From Lojkania enalia (taxonomy: Eukaryota; Ascomycota; Dothideomycetes; Pleosporales), in the NCBI GenBank assembly GCA_010094045.1, contig ML986731.1:1-46366 (forward strand): a stretch of 46,366 nucleotides of DNA. The letters run 5' to 3'. Of the stretch, positions 22,232-35,600 are shown in pieces. Made by a program: the position numbers and the translations under genes. Below the pieces are notes generated by a model. The model did no database searches. It had not been told where the DNA came from and worked only from the letters and a program-made list of their open reading frames with translations. Positions within the stretch are counted from its first letter, which is position 1, and each line of letters starts with the position of its first letter.

Positions 22232-23563
22232 TTTCTTATAGAAAATAATTCTTTTACTACTTTACTATTATAGTAAGTTGTTTCTTAACTAGTTAGCTAT
22301 AATTTTCGAGGATAATTCATCCAGTTTACTAGTTTATTTAAGAGTTCTCCTTTCTAAGCTATAGAATTCCTAGGATAATATTATAGTCTATAATTTCTAT
22401 AATTTAAAATATTTATTCTTATTAGGTTATTTCTAGAATTTTAAATTCTTCTAGTTTTATAGTATATATAACTTTCTTCTAGAAGTTTTTTCCTTCTATA
22501 ATTTAGATTATATAGGGTTATTCTAAATATACTATAAGTATTCTCTTTCTAGTAATATAGTTACTAGCTATAAGATTTTTTTATTACTCTACTATTAATA
22601 AGTATATATATTTTATAGCTATAATATTATTCTAGTATTATAAGATAGTATTCTCCTATAATTTTATATAGGTAAGCTATCTTAGGCTAGTAAACTATTA
22701 CTTCTTTTATAGATATATATTTTAGATATTTTCGTTCTAGATATTTATACTATAGTCTTCTTCTAATATATACTTTAAGTAGTAAAGGTTTAGATTTAAG
22801 TACTATATAGTTTTAGGTCTATTTTATAACTTTCTATTCTATTATAACTTCTTATCTTATAAGGTTTTTAAGTACCTAATCTTTATTTAGTCGTCTTAAC
22901 TATATACCTATATCTTCTTTTCTTTTTTAGTAGGCTTTATAGTATTATTTAACATACGATATCTATACTATCTTAAAGTATACTAGGTAGTATTAGTTTA
23001 TATAAGAGTTGTTATCTTCTCTAACCTAGTAGTCCTATTCTTACTTATACTGTAATACCTTTAGTACCTAATATTTTACTAGTACTTTACTTTATAAGAA
23101 GGCTACTACTTTTCGTACTATATATATAGCCCTATCCTAGTTTATTATATTAAGGTATCCTTCTACTACTTTTATCGTTTCTATCTATTTTTAAAAGTAT
23201 AAGAAGTGGATTTTTTTAGAATAGATATTCTATTATTCTTTATAAACGTCGATAATATCTTATTCTAGTCTATTCTTATTATAGAATCTTATAGATAGTT
23301 CTTCTTATAAGGTGGCTATAAAAGCTGGGGTTTTCTATTTGTACTCGATTATTCCTTATTAATATATAGAATATACTCTAGATACTAGTTTAGATGTTAA
23401 TACTCTAGTAGTAGCTTCTTCTATTTGTAATAGAGTGTTTATATTTTTATCCTCATCTAATTCTTTTTAATCTTCTTCTAACTATCTTTTTATATATTCT
23501 TATTTTACTATAAGTTGCGTATTCTTTTAAGGCTAATATTTTATAGCTTCTTTAAATTATTAG
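22232..23563 (-). pseudogene. Gypsy-2 gag and protease region
   Basis: The minus strand at about 22300-22460 reads ILEIIDYNIILGILQLRKGE, the gypsy protease-to-RT linker (family ILGMPWLxxH). Protease should lie at about 22450-22600 and gag from there to the right end. Gag is too degraded for me to name a domain; the frame contains stretches such as YNKLGQGYIYSTK only if stops are read through. The fragment joins the RT piece across Fot-4 and continues to the right across Fot-5. Confidence 0.65.
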
Positions 23564-23565
23564 TA

Positions 23566-23608
23566 ACGTATTTTACAAGCGAGTCACCTATCTAAGCAAG
23601 TCGCCTAC
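23566..23608 (+). repeat. left terminal inverted repeat of Fot-5
   Basis: AAGCGAGTCACC, then 17 bp on AAGCAAGTCGCC. It pairs with 25382-25424. Confidence 0.9.
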
Positions 23609-23689
23609 TTTATTAGCTATCTCTATATTTAGAGGCGTGCATCGCGATAACGCCTATAGGTATTACTATAATAATTTAATAGGGGATAG

Positions 23690-25330
23690 ATATATTATTT
23701 ATCTACTACTATATAAGTTCTAGTATTATATCTAGGCTCGCTGCAGCAGTTATAGCGTTTCTAGTACAGCATGCCCGCTTTTCTGCGCTTCCTACCTACG
23801 CGTACTTTATCCTCTAGCTGCTTATCTACCTCCTTTTAAGTAGCTATCTTAGCAGCTTTAGCCTTAGTAAGACTACCTTACTTCTGTAGAACCTTTTTTA
23901 ATCGCTTTTTACGCTGCGATAGAGCCTTATTTACTTTCTAAAGCTAACTAACCTAACGCTAAAATAGTACGCGTGAATAAGCTATCTATATAGTACCTTT
24001 AGTAAGTAAATTAAGAGAATTATTAATTGTAGTAGGTGAGCTATTCTAATACTTAGTAATACGGTCTTGAATCAGCATTATTTAAGACCCTAGTTCGACG
24101 GTGTTGGTTGGTGTTTTTGACTCCTAGAAGCAACTAGCTACTGGTAGTAATAGTAGAATATAAAGCTTAATATCGAGCTTTAATAGTATTATATTAGGAT
24201 TATATAGTTTTAGACTAGTACCTTAAAAGCTTACGTATATATTAGCCTTAGTAATAGAGCGCTAATATAGTATACTATACGAAAGGTTGGTAGAAAGTCG
24301 AGCTTTATAATGTAGTAGATACTAGCTTATATAAGCTTATCAATCTTGCGCCTATATACTTTCTTTAATAGCGAGAAGTAGCCTACATCTAGAGGCTGTA
24401 GTAGATACGATAAATGTGCTAGTATATATAATAGAATAATATCCTTCTCTTTATAGAGCAGCTGAAACTCAGTAGACCTATAGCTCTTATAGCTATTAAT
24501 AACTAGTAGACGATGAGCGCCTACTATATACTACCTTATATACTAATTAAAACGCTCTAGCTATTTAATCGCGAGCTTATTATTTGTCTATCTACTATTA
24601 CTCAGCATAATTACTCCTCTAGGTAGTATATTATCACCCTAATACTATATAGAGAGGTGCTACTTACTAGCAAATATAATAAATAGTAGGATAGTATTAC
24701 TGTAAGTACTAATAGCTTAAATAACTATTACCTACTCGCGATCATCTAGCTGTAGTAATTTTAGTCGACTAGCTAATAGCTTAGTATTAGTAACTACCTT
24801 ACTAGTAGATATAATACCTATCTAGAAGCCCGTCTCGTTAAAATTATAGATATTATTATTAGTAATACTATACTTTACTTTAGTATTACGTACTAGGTTA
24901 AACTAACTACTAATAACTTTAGGATCCTTATAGAGAGCTCTTTAATAGTTGTATTTTTAATAGAAGTATATTTTAAGCTTAAGAATGCGATTAATAAAGT
25001 TTGTTAGCTAGTTTTTACCAACCTAGTCTATAGAGCGAGCTCTAAGTAAATGGTTGGCTATATCTCGTACACTATCGATTATAGGAGGGTATTTACGAGA
25101 TAATAGGTCTAGTATATACTATATTATAGTTAATTCTTCTAGCTTCGTAAGCTTCTTTAAATTAGGCTTATAATCGCGTCGTAAAGGTTTACCAGCATAT
25201 TAGTCTCTAAGCGTTATTTAGAGGATACTATAGGTAGCTGTAGCACTTTATACGCTCTAAATTTGATCTTTATTAATAGCTAAGATATCTAGTAATACCT
25301 AACCTTCTTAATAGAAGAATTAAAGTTGAG
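23690..25330 (-). pseudogene. Fot-5 transposase remnant
   Basis: The minus strand gives RALYKDPKVISSWFNL (about 24930), IYNFNETGFQIGII (about 24830; Asp to Asn at the first catalytic site), LLVINSYKSYRSTEF (about 24500; Asp-Gly-His to Asn-Ser-Tyr), LLQPLDVGYFSLLKKVY (about 24380) and a C-terminal knuckle YNCCSEPRYNTRTY (about 23720), where one Cys pair member, the His and the last Cys have become Tyr. Overall length fits a transposase of about 540 residues. Coordinates are approximate; TAA/TAG stops are scattered through it. Confidence 0.82.
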
Positions 25331-25381
25331 GTAGTTGCTGCATTACGTTGTAAGTAGGTAGAGTATAACTTCTTAGTAAAA

Positions 25382-25424
25382 GTAGGTAACTCGCTTGGGT
25401 GGGTGACTCGCTTATAAAATACGT
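25382..25424 (-). repeat. right terminal inverted repeat of Fot-5
   Basis: Read inward AAGCGAGTCACC is followed 17 bp on by AAGCGAGTTACC. This arm is less mutated than the left one. Confidence 0.9.
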
Positions 25425-25426
25425 TA

Positions 25427-25683
25427 TATTTAATACTTATCTTTATTATAGAAGGACTAATATAAGGCTCTATATTCTATAGTTACGGCTAGTTTTTCTT
25501 TTCTTACTTCCTACAGTTTATCTTTATTAGAGGGTAGATATTAAGGTAATAGACTTTACAAATATTAGCGTTTATAGACTAGTTTTAATTAGAACTAGCT
25601 CTATTTAGATAGTTCTTCTTAAGAGCACGCTCTACTAAGTAATAATATATATTTCCTCCTACTCTATCTACTATAGTTTAATA
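25427..25683 (+). repeat. candidate 5' LTR of Copia-1 (left boundary unknown)
   Basis: No coding signal. It ends immediately before GGTTATAAG at 25684, which resembles the tRNA-Met half-molecule primer site of Copia-2a, so an LTR end here is likely. Part of the stretch could instead belong to the gag or leader of Gypsy-2. Confidence 0.4.
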
Positions 25684-25692
25684 GGTTATAAG
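25684..25692 (+). promoter_or_regulatory. candidate primer binding site of Copia-1
   Basis: GGTTATAAG, the same core as the Copia-2 primer site. The following bases are TTTTTAAC, which could be a mutated CCCxxAAC. Suggestive only. Confidence 0.4.
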
Positions 25693-25839
25693 TTTTTAAC
25701 TATACTTTTAGTCTATAGTAAATTAGATTAATTATTATATCGATCTTTAGCTTACTATTATTAACTAATAGATAGCCTAATAGTAGTATCTAGTTTACTA
25801 ATCGAGTTTAGCTCGTACTACTAATATAGGACGTAATAC

Positions 25840-28697
25840 TATTATAGTAGACTATAAGAGAGTTATAAACCTAGTAAAGGATAGTAAGAATATTTTACTA
25901 TAGAAAGCCGTCTTATAAAACTAAGTTATTAGTAAGACTACTAAAGATATCTTAGAAGGAGTATCTCTACTACCTAAGCCTAGTAAGCTAATATACTAGA
26001 ACCTACTACTGCGTCTAGATAATATAGAGCTGTAGGTAGTAAGGCTCGTCTAGTAAAGTAATTTCGAGAATATTCGACGTACTAATAACGCCTATAAGGT
26101 ATAATATAACTAATAGTAGAAGAACTATCGCGATTATATTAAGAAGGATGTTTTTATTATAAATATTCTACTCGCTATAGTTTACTAAGAGATACTTAAA
26201 GGTCTACGCTTATATAAGATAGTAGAAGTACTCTTAAATACTATTCTTAAGTACTATAAAGAGTAAGATTTTATAGAGAAGTATATCCTCTAGGCTAATT
26301 TCTTTAGCCTATATAGTAGTTACTATAATAGTATATCTTAATTTATAATTAAATTTAAAGCTAGTCTTATATAATTAGATAATATTAATTTTAAGCCTAG
26401 TCTTAAAGGTATTATATTCTATTTTATCGTCGCTATTAAAGACTAATTTAAAACCTACGTGTAGTAATAGTACTAGATTCTATATTAAAGTAGAGTTCTA
26501 GATATTAACGCTATAATTAACGAGATTAATAATAAATTACGTTAAGAGGATCTAATTAAAAAGGTAATAGTACTTCGAGTATAGCTAAAAGATATATAGT
26601 AGCCTAGTAGTAATTAGTATAAAGGTAAGGGTAAGAGTAATACTAAAACTAGAAGTAAACCTACTAATAGTAAGCCTATAGAAAGGAGGTACTATTCTAG
26701 CTACTAATACAAGTATCTAGGGGGTAGATTAAACTACTAGTTTATATATCTAGAGAAGGTATTAAAATAATTTTTTAATAAACACCTAGAATTAGTATAA
26801 AAATTAATCTAATTAGCTTAATAAAACTATATACTATTAGCTAATTTTAGTACTATTACTAGTATATTAATAAGTAGTTATAATATTTAGGTCTCGTTAA
26901 TACTATAATATATAATCGAGTAAATACTATAGAAGCCCTATAAAAATTAAATTATCTTTAATACTAGCGTTAACAAGTATATATATAATAATAGAACTAA
27001 GTTTATCTTAATAGAATAATCTAGTATAAGATATATAAAGATAGGTAGTAGTCTTACTAGAGTTGAAAGTAAAGGTATAATATAGCTTTATATTTCTCTA
27101 ACTAGTAGTAGTACTATTAATATATATTTTATAGAAGTACTATACTATCTAAACCTCTACATCTCTATTATTTCTTTAAGTTAGTTTCGACCGAAAAAAC
27201 TATACTACTATAGTTTCTATTAGAAGCTACTACGTATTAAAGATAATAGTAAGATTACCTACATCCCTAAAATTAATAGAACGCCTACTTTTCTTAAGTA
27301 TATAGATAAGGTATAAGTAGCTTTCTTAATAGCCTATATTACTATATTCTCTCCTTAAGACTTATAGCTAGTTTAAGAGTAAGAGATTACCCTATAAGAA
27401 GTTTACAAAATCTAGAGCTATATAAACCTAAATAATATAAAGTAGCTACTTAAAACTATTAATAGCTTAAAGTTTAAAAATACTAAAAAGTTTAACTATA
27501 AAATATACTATAAAGTAAAAGGTTATTAATAGATTTCTTATATTCTATAATATTAAGTTTAGTAAGTATTAGATATTATATATCTTAACATCGTCGGCTA
27601 TATCTTATTATTAGGTCCTAATAAAGAATAATACTAGCTACTTCTTATAGACGATTTTATATACTATTAATAGATCTACTTTATTAAATCCTACGTAGAA
27701 ATTACTAAAGTACTATTTAATTTCGATAGAATTGTTACTACCTAATATAATAAGATTATTAAGGTCTATTATCTTAATAATAATAAATACTTTATTAACT
27801 AGGTAACTATTAAATACTTTAAGAAGTAGGGAACGTAGTTATAGCCTTTAATACTATATATAGCATACTAGAACAGCGTTACTAAGGCTAGTAATAAGCT
27901 TACTATAGATAAAATACGATGTATTCTTATTAGAGTACTGTATCTACTACTAATATTCTAGCTATATACTATAAAGTATATAGTATAGATCTTTAATCTA
28001 TTACTTACTATAATACTTACTAATAGTAAAATACCTTTATAAGTATTTAACAAATTTCTAGGTTGTTAAAATCTAGTACTAAATTTCTATAACCTCTACT
28101 ATTAAAGAGAGATTAGTTATATACTTATTCTAAAAGAGTATTATATTAAAAGTAAGAAGTTTAAGGAATATAGCTATAAGAGCTATATAATCGGCCGTAA
28201 GAAATCTCGGGTATTTCTTATATAGGATCTATAGAGTAAGAAGGTTATATAATTAAGCTTTATAACCTTCTTTTAATACCTACTAGTTGTAGACCGCATA
28301 CTTTATTAAGCTTAAAAAGCTTATTATAATAAGTATCTATATATTTAAAAAGTAAAATTTAACTATCTAGAGGGTGTATAGAATTTAGAAGATATACTAC
28401 TACTACTACTAATACCTCTATAAATACCTTTACAGCTAAACGATAACGAATATATTAATCTTTTTAAATAAGGTGGATAATACGATTTTAAGTAGGAGTA
28501 ATAAGAGATAGACGAGTAATAGAGCGATAAGAACAATCTATCGCCGTTATTACTACCTCTTCTACTAGTAAAGAAGTCTTATAGCCGACCTTATAAGATA
28601 GTAGCTCTACTAGCTAAACCTATATATTAATCTTTATACTATATACTCTAATAGCTTAATCTAAATATAGTATTAATAGTTAATAATATACTTCCTT
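25840..28697 (+). pseudogene. Copia-1 gag-protease-integrase part
   Basis: Gag lies from about 25840 to 26690. A nucleocapsid-type knuckle at about 26685-26745 is degraded to RRYYSSYQYKYLGGRLNY (Cys to Tyr). The protease active-site region reads FNTSVNKYIYNN at about 26955 (family DTGAxxHxxN; both the Asp and the Gly of the DTG are changed). Integrase occupies roughly 27450-28300; I recognise it from its place and from fragments such as LLLIDDFIYY near 27640 (family core Asp region). It ends at the Gypsy-1A target site and resumes at 35897. Stops are many. Confidence 0.75.
28693..28697 (+). other. target site duplication of Gypsy-1A (left)
   Basis: TCCTT, identical to 35892-35896. A 5-bp duplication is usual for Ty3/gypsy integration. 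Confidence 0.92.
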
Positions 28698-28976
28698 TAT
28701 AACGATGCAAAGAAATCGTTCTACGAAAAGCTTTATATATAATCTTATCCTAAAGCTTTTTGCTTATCTTATTCTACCCCCGGTTCTACCCCTTTTCCCT
28801 TCCGTATATAGTTGTATACTCCCTTATAAGTAGCTTAGTAGTTCTTCTATATCCTTTCGTATAAGGTCTATAGGTGTTAATAGAATTCTTAGGTCCCTAA
28901 ACTCCTATATACTCTTATATACCTCTAAGTAAATTTATACCGCATTCGGACCTATTATCTTACCTATACTATTATA
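28698..28976 (+). repeat. 5' LTR of Gypsy-1A (279 bp)
   Basis: Starts TATAACGATGCAAAGAAATC and ends CTATTATA. Boundaries are fixed by comparison with the 3' LTR and by the TCCTT duplication. Confidence 0.95.
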
Positions 28977-29518
28977 TTATATAGAAGAACTTAATACTAC
29001 TAATAACAGCCTCTTTAATAATATCGCATCAATTATTTATTTAAATATATTTAAGTCTAAAATACACCTAATTTAGTTTAGATTATAATACTTATATACC
29101 GTTATATTAAATTATTTAGTTACCTAGATAGAATCTTAGAGATTTTCTATTAACTGAAGCCTTTAAGTTTAGAACTTCCTATCCTCTATAATTAGGATTG
29201 CCTTTAGAAAAGCCGCGTAGAGTACGCTTAGGTAGAAACTTAGAAACTACTAATAACCTATTAGAATTAGAGGTAACTATTAATATCTAACTATAATTTA
29301 CCTTCTAATTTCTATACCAGAATCGATATACGTATAAGTTATAGTAAGAGTAAGCTTCTATCTACGCGTATAAAACAACTATTACCTCCTATAAGGGGCC
29401 CTATAATAGGCGGACCCCTCTCTATAGGGCCTATAATAAAGAACCTATCTAATTCGGAGGAAAATTAGAGTAAACTAACCTTTAAGAAATAAATTATAAT
29501 TTTATAGAAGGAGATTAT

Positions 29519-32500
29519 ATACTTAATATAATAGAGAACTATTAGTCTTAATTAACCTCTATAAACTACTAAATCAGAACTAATAATACGTTAGAAAACT
29601 TTTATAACTCCCCTAGTAAGAAACTTCTTAGCTACTCTTAAACCCCTTTAAGCCTACTTTACTAAATATATACCTAAAATCAAAAGCCTTATAGATAGTA
29701 ATAAACCTATATTTAAATAATAGTAAGCTTTAATCCTAGACTAACTTAAGATTAATATAAATTACTATCGGATAGAGTATATACGTATAGCATTAGTATA
29801 AAGATACACCTCTAGTACTGCGAAAGGGTATCTAGAGCTAAAATACCTAGCTAAATTAGACTAGTATCGGTTTAAAAATGCTAAAGAAATAATTTTACTT
29901 CTATAATCATATTTTATTATAGATAATAAAGAGATAGAGGCGCGACAGGCGTTTTAAGTCCTAAAGATAAATAAGGGAGAAGCGTTCCTAACTTTTAAAG
30001 CTCGCTTTATTAGTATAGCTATTAGGGGATCTATACCCTAATCTAAATAGTTCTTCTACTTATAGGATAAGATTCTCCCTAGCCTAAGGATATTAAACCT
30101 TAGCTTTAAGCTTATATAGAAAGGCTCCTTTAACACTATAGTCGCCTACTTAACAGCCTATAATATAGAAAGGAGAAGCGTTTCTAACCTTCTAGAACGA
30201 ACTATTAGCCTATAAGTTATAGCTAAAACAAATTTAGATCGGTACTAAAAGGCTTCTAAAAGTTTATCTAAAGTAACCTACAATCTAATACTACCCTAAT
30301 CCACCCTAATATTAATACCTTATTCTATTACAATTACTTCTTAATAATCTAATAAGACTCTTATATCTAAAAGGTATATAACCCTAGGTAATTACTATAA
30401 TTATAGTAAACTAGGATACTTTATAAACGAATATACAGTCTTTAAAGTATAAGAGATAGAGGTTAAATAAGAGAAGATTAAGGAAGAAGAGTTTTTAGAC
30501 GTAAATAAGTACCATCTAGATAGTTCTTAGGTGGGAAATAGAGACGTCTAGAAAAACTTTCTATCTTAGGCTTAAGTAAGTATAATTTATTAAACATCGA
30601 TTTGTTGTATTTATTTAGAGGAAAGTACTTCTAAATCCCTACTATTCTATATTTAAAAGGCGTTAGTATACAACTAAACACCCTTATTAATACAAACACC
30701 TAAAACTTCCTATTCCTTAATTCTATAGTAGCTAGATTACTCTCCTAAGCCCTATATATATTAATATAGCACTTACCCTTTAAAATTACTATTAAAGGTT
30801 TTTAAGACTAAATCTAAACCCTAGTTAATTAGTATATCTACTTATACCTGCGAATTAATAGAAGAACTATCTAAAACAATCTATTTATTATTATAGATCT
30901 AGGTACTTAGGATTGTATTATTAGTATTAAATAGTTATATTGTTTTTAACTCCTACTAGATATAGATAAGAATCGGATTATATAGCCTTCTAAGTATCTT
31001 ACTACTTATAATCCTTTACCTCCTCTTCTTATATAATTAACTTAGCTAGCACGTAATAAGGAAGTAGAATTAGACATCCAGTAACGCGACGCTCTATAGA
31101 AAAAGAACTAGTATTAGTAGTCCTATAGTCCAACTATCTATTATATTAAGGGTCTACTAAAACTATTAAAACTATATTAGTCTCTTATAACTTATAATTT
31201 AAATAAGCTTAGAGCTCCCGCACGCCCGTATAAAATAAAGTTTAAACCCGATCTAAAGAAAGTTTATTCTCCTATTATTACTCTTATCTTAGCTAATACT
31301 TTCTACTTTAATATAAAGAGAAAAGAGAACGAGTTTTTCTCTACGTCTCTATACGAAATTGAGCAGCTGATTAAAGATAAGTAAGCTCTAGAGCTGGAAG
31401 ATAAGGCTAAAAATAAAGTACTAATAAATCTCCAATTACTATTTAAATATTATAGGTATTAGGATATATTTAGTAAAACTGTAGCTTATTAATTACTGGA
31501 ATACCGCCCTTATAATTATAAGATTATCCTTATAGAACTCCTCTCTAATAGTTACAGCCTGTTATATAAGTAGAATATTAAGAAGCTAGAAGTAACTAAG
31601 AAATATATTATAGATAATTTACGGTATAGGTATATTAAGTAGAGTCGGAACCCCTTTACATCTCTAATCCTTTATATCTATAAACTTAATAGCGACCTAT
31701 ATATCTACGTAGATTATTATAAACTTAATACTCTTACCTATAAAAATATATATCTAATACCGCGTATAGATAAACTCTTATTTAAGCTTACTAAGGTAGT
31801 AATTTTTACTAAATTTAATATTCGCGCGGCCTTTAATAAGATTAGAATAGACCCTAGTTCTAAAGAATATACTACCTTTTAGACTTAATACAGAACCTAT
31901 AAGTATAAAGTTCTACCTTTTAGATTATATAATAGCCTAGTAACTTACTAGCGTTATATAAACGACGTACTAATCGACTACCTAGATAACTTCTATATTG
32001 CTTATTTAGACGATATTCTTATCTACTTCGAAGACGAGGTGATATATGCTATCTACGTTAAGAAAGTTCTTAAGAGATTATATTAAGTAGGGTTATAAGT
32101 TAATATTAAGAAGAGTAAATTCTATATTACCTAAACTAAATATCTTAGCTATATCCTCTTAAATAAAGGCCTTAAGGTTAATCTAGAGAAGATAGAAGTA
32201 CTGCGCAACTAGCAGCTACCTACTACTATAATAGGTGTAAAATCCTTCTTAGGTTTTACTAGATTCTACTAACAGTTTATACTAGAATTCTCGCGTGTTA
32301 TAAAGCTAATTATTATACTATAGAACTTTATAACCTTTTTTATATAGACTTTAGAACGTAATATTATCTTTAAGAAATTAAAGTCAGCTCTATTAAGTAT
32401 ACCTACTCTCTACTACTTTAACCCTACGTTAGAAACAAAAATGGAAACTAATACCTCTAATAGAGTAGTTATAGGAGTACTATTATAGAAATATTCTAAC

Positions 32501-34530
32501 GGAAAATAGTACTCTATAACATTTTATAGTAAGATTCTATCTAGTTTAGAACTAAACTAAGAGATTTATAATAAGAAACTATTCGTAATTATTACTGCGT
32601 TTAAATAATAGAGAGTAGAACTTACTTTAATAGCTATTAGGACTCTAGTATATACTAATTATCGCTCACTCAAATATTTTATAACTATAAAGGTACTTAA
32701 TACTCGTTAAATTTATTAGACTAAAGAATTAGCTTAATATTAGTTTTAAATCGAGTATACTCTAGATAAGAATAATATTAGAGTAGATATCCTTAGTCGT
32801 CGCGAATAAGATATAGAAAACTTAAAAGTAGCTTAAACTGATAACTAGTCGAAAGTTCTATTTAAACCGCATCAACTTCACCCCTAAATTAATACTAAAT
32901 TAGCCTAGTCCTATATTATTTAAATAACAACTTAAGCGGCTATATTAAACGTTATTAAAGGCTAGGAGTAGATTATATTAGTAGACTCTTTAGAGTTGAT
33001 TAATATATTACTATAGAAAAATTAAGTCTCCTTTATACAGGAACGTACACTTTTACCCTATAAATATTAGATAGAGAATAGACTACTCTTCTATAATAAT
33101 CGCTTATATATTCTATTAGATTCAGGCCTTTACACGCGACTTATATAAGAGACTTATAACTAAGTATCCTCCGCACACCTAAGTACTACTAAAATCTATT
33201 AGTTACTATCTTAGAAGTACTATTAGAAGGGTATAGAAGCTACTTGTAAACGATATATATAGAATTATATCCTATACTATAAAGCTTATCTGATATAAAC
33301 CTAAACCCTAGGTTTTATCTACCTACTTTCTATACTAAATTAACTAATATAGCATCTATATATTAACTTTAAGGATTTCTCTATAGATAAGTCCAGATAC
33401 AATTAGATTATAGTAGTAATTAATCGCCTATCTAAATAAGCTATATCTATTCTCTACTATCGTATAATTAACGCACGGGGAATAGCCGAATTATTTATTT
33501 AATAGGTATACCACTTTAGCTATACACCCAAAACTATTATTTTAGACAAAGGACCTTAGTTTATATCCAGTTTCTAGTCTAAATTCTACTATATCTTAGG
33601 CGTAAAGATTAAACTATCTACTACTTATTATAAAGAAACTAACGGATAGATAGAGATTATAAATAAGTATATCGATTAGAGACTACGCTCTTTTATATTC
33701 TTCTACTAGAACAACTAGAGTTCTCTATTACCTATAATCAACCGAGTATAAGCAACTCTACCCTATATAACTATTAGAATATCTCTATATTAGATCCTAT
33801 ACGGATTTAAGCCCTATTAGAGTTGGGATTAAAAATATTCTATTAATTCTATTACTACAATAGATAAATTAAATCGTAAGGATACTTTAGCTCTAATAAC
33901 TCGTATATATATAGCCTAGGAAACTGTAAAGGCTAATATTAAGAAGGTTTAGGATCGTATATAATCTATTATTAACTATTACTAGTAACCGATTAATTAG
34001 CAGATTAGTAATATAGTCTACCTAAATACTAAGAATCTTATAGTCTAGAGACCGAGCTAAAAGCTATCCGATTAATAGGAGGGCCCTTTTAAAGTATTAG
34101 AATAGGTTAGAAACTTATACTATCTATAACTACCCCTAGGGTTAAGAATATATAATATCTTCGCACTAAACCTACTATATAAGAACCCCTAGAACCCTCT
34201 ACTAGGGTAAGAAGCTCTAAAACCACCTACTATCGCTATTAACGGGGTAGAAGAGTGGGAGGTTAAGAAAATACTAGCTAGTAAGTTATATTACAAGACC
34301 CTCAAATACCGTATAAAATAGGTAGAATATAATTCTAACCTAGTCTAGTATAAAGCCTTAAATTTTATAGGTTTACCTTATAAGCTAAGAGCTTTTTATA
34401 ATAAGTATTTAAATTAGCTAGAACTCTTAAAGGCTCTAACTAAATAGATTAAGGTATATAAGAATAGTATAGAGAATATAGATTACCTAGTAGATAATAA
34501 CGTATAAGAGTTAAGTAGTAGATTTTAAAA
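29519..34530 (+). pseudogene. Gypsy-1A gag-pol (gag, PR, RT, RNase H, integrase, chromodomain)
   Basis: Gag at about 29600-30560 includes EARQAF and INKGEAFLTFKARFISIA. The protease region is about 30650-31000. RT is about 31400-32200, with YVDYYKLNTLTYKNIY at about 31701 and an intact catalytic YLDD at 32003-32014. RNase H is about 32390-32830 (TFYSKILSSLELN, KKLFVIITAFK). Integrase is about 33050-34100 (IIVVINRLSK, a TTYYKETNG motif, and KFYYILGVKIKLS). The chromodomain, at about 34250-34410, includes EVKKILASKLYYKTLKYRI. The start codon of the family appears as ATA at 29519 and is doubtful. TAA/TAG stops occur throughout. Even so, this is the only RT in the window that keeps both catalytic Asp. 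Confidence 0.88.
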
Positions 34531-35600
34531 AACTAAAGTACAGGCCTAAAATTACTCTTCTATAAAATCTAGAGGGTCTAATAGTAGGCTATTAGATACC
34601 TCTCTAGTCCTCTTCTCCTCTACCCTCCTTCTCCTTCCTTTCCTCTAGACTTCTCTTAAACTTCTTCTACCTTATTTTTAGCTGCCTAAGAGCGCCGCGA
34701 TATTAGCTTAAAGGCTAGATACTAGAGTTTCTAGGGCCGAAACCTAATAGAACAACTTAGTACTCTAGTAGAATAAAGCTATCTAGATACTAGCTATAAA
34801 AAGGCTATCTTTCTAACTTCTTACAACCTAGACTATAAGCGCTAGGCTGTAAGTAGACTCTAAAATAGCCTTAAAGGCTACCTTTTTATCCTCCTTATCT
34901 CCTATATATCGGGCCGCTGTTTATAGTTTAAAATAGCCCTAGAGGACTAAAAACTTCTCCTTATAGTAGGAGGGGATCTATAAGTACGTTAGTAGTAAAT
35001 ATCCTACTAGTATTAGATACGATTTATACGGGGTTATACTTTTTATTTTATAAGGTATAATACTCGTATTTTTTTAATCTTAGAGACTAAAAGAAAAATA
35101 TTATATACCGCCCGTAGGCGAGCGTATATATAGCCTAAAAGTAGATAACCTAGAAAGCCTTTAAAGAGGCTCTAGGAGGTAGGTAGAGTAGTATATTAAT
35201 TAATTTTTTCTATAAGGCGTTAATAATACTTTAATAATTAACAGTTCTAGGGACGCGTAATAATATATACGGAGTAGAAGTTATTATTTAGTTAAGGAAG
35301 CTTAGTTAATAGTAACCTAGTAATATACTAAGGCTAGTAAACGCTTATTACTATACGCGACGAAATTGCAATATTAATAAACTATTATAATAGTAGTTAC
35401 TAGCTGATATATAGGTTAATTATACTTACCGCGAAAACCTTATTTAATATTACGTTAATAAACGCATCTCTATAGGCAACCGCGCGTATTAGCTTTTACT
35501 AGTAAATACCTTCTTAAAGAAATTTCTTTATACTAGAAACTATCTATAACAGCCCCAATTCCCTCCTAAACTAGCGCAGATAAGGACTATCAGCCTATAA
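34531..35600 (+). other. 3' region of Gypsy-1A without recognised domain
   Basis: About 1.07 kb between the chromodomain and the polypurine tract, present at the same length in Gypsy-1B. It starts with a pyrimidine-rich stretch (34590-34670, CTCCTTCTCC-type runs). The plus-strand frame through about 34690-35600 has only TAA/TAG stops, but TGA is rare everywhere here, so this is weak evidence for an extra gene. It may be a long 3' untranslated region. Confidence 0.5.

Larger units (their letters stand above)
23566..25424 (-). mobile_element. Fot-5, Fot1/pogo-like DNA transposon
   Basis: An 1859-bp element, TA flanks at 23564-23565 and 25425-25426, with 43-bp terminal inverted repeats starting ACGTATTTTA. 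The transposase is on the minus strand. It is inserted in or near the gag of Gypsy-2. Degradation is intermediate: some CpG-rich words remain around 23810-23960. Confidence 0.9.
7932..25426 (-). mobile_element. Gypsy-2, Ty3/gypsy chromovirus-type element broken into pieces by Fot insertions
   Basis: Reading the minus strand from right to left and removing the Fot elements restores a standard gag-protease-RT-RNase H-integrase-chromodomain order: gag/protease at 22232-23563, RT at 13657-14715, RNase H and integrase at 10590-11816, integrase C-terminus and chromodomain at 7932-8736. At the Fot-3 site the RNase H frame is on both sides of the insertion. The 5' end lies in or beyond 25427 and the 3' end in or beyond 5195-8150. 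No LTR could be paired, because only one end of each type might be present. It differs from the Gypsy-1 family in sequence throughout. Confidence 0.85.

Noticed and set aside
34690..35600. Envelope-like or additional third ORF in Gypsy-1
   Set aside because: No start, no signal peptide or membrane segment that I can support. The lack of TGA stops is expected everywhere in RIP-mutated DNA. Kept only as an open question in the findings.
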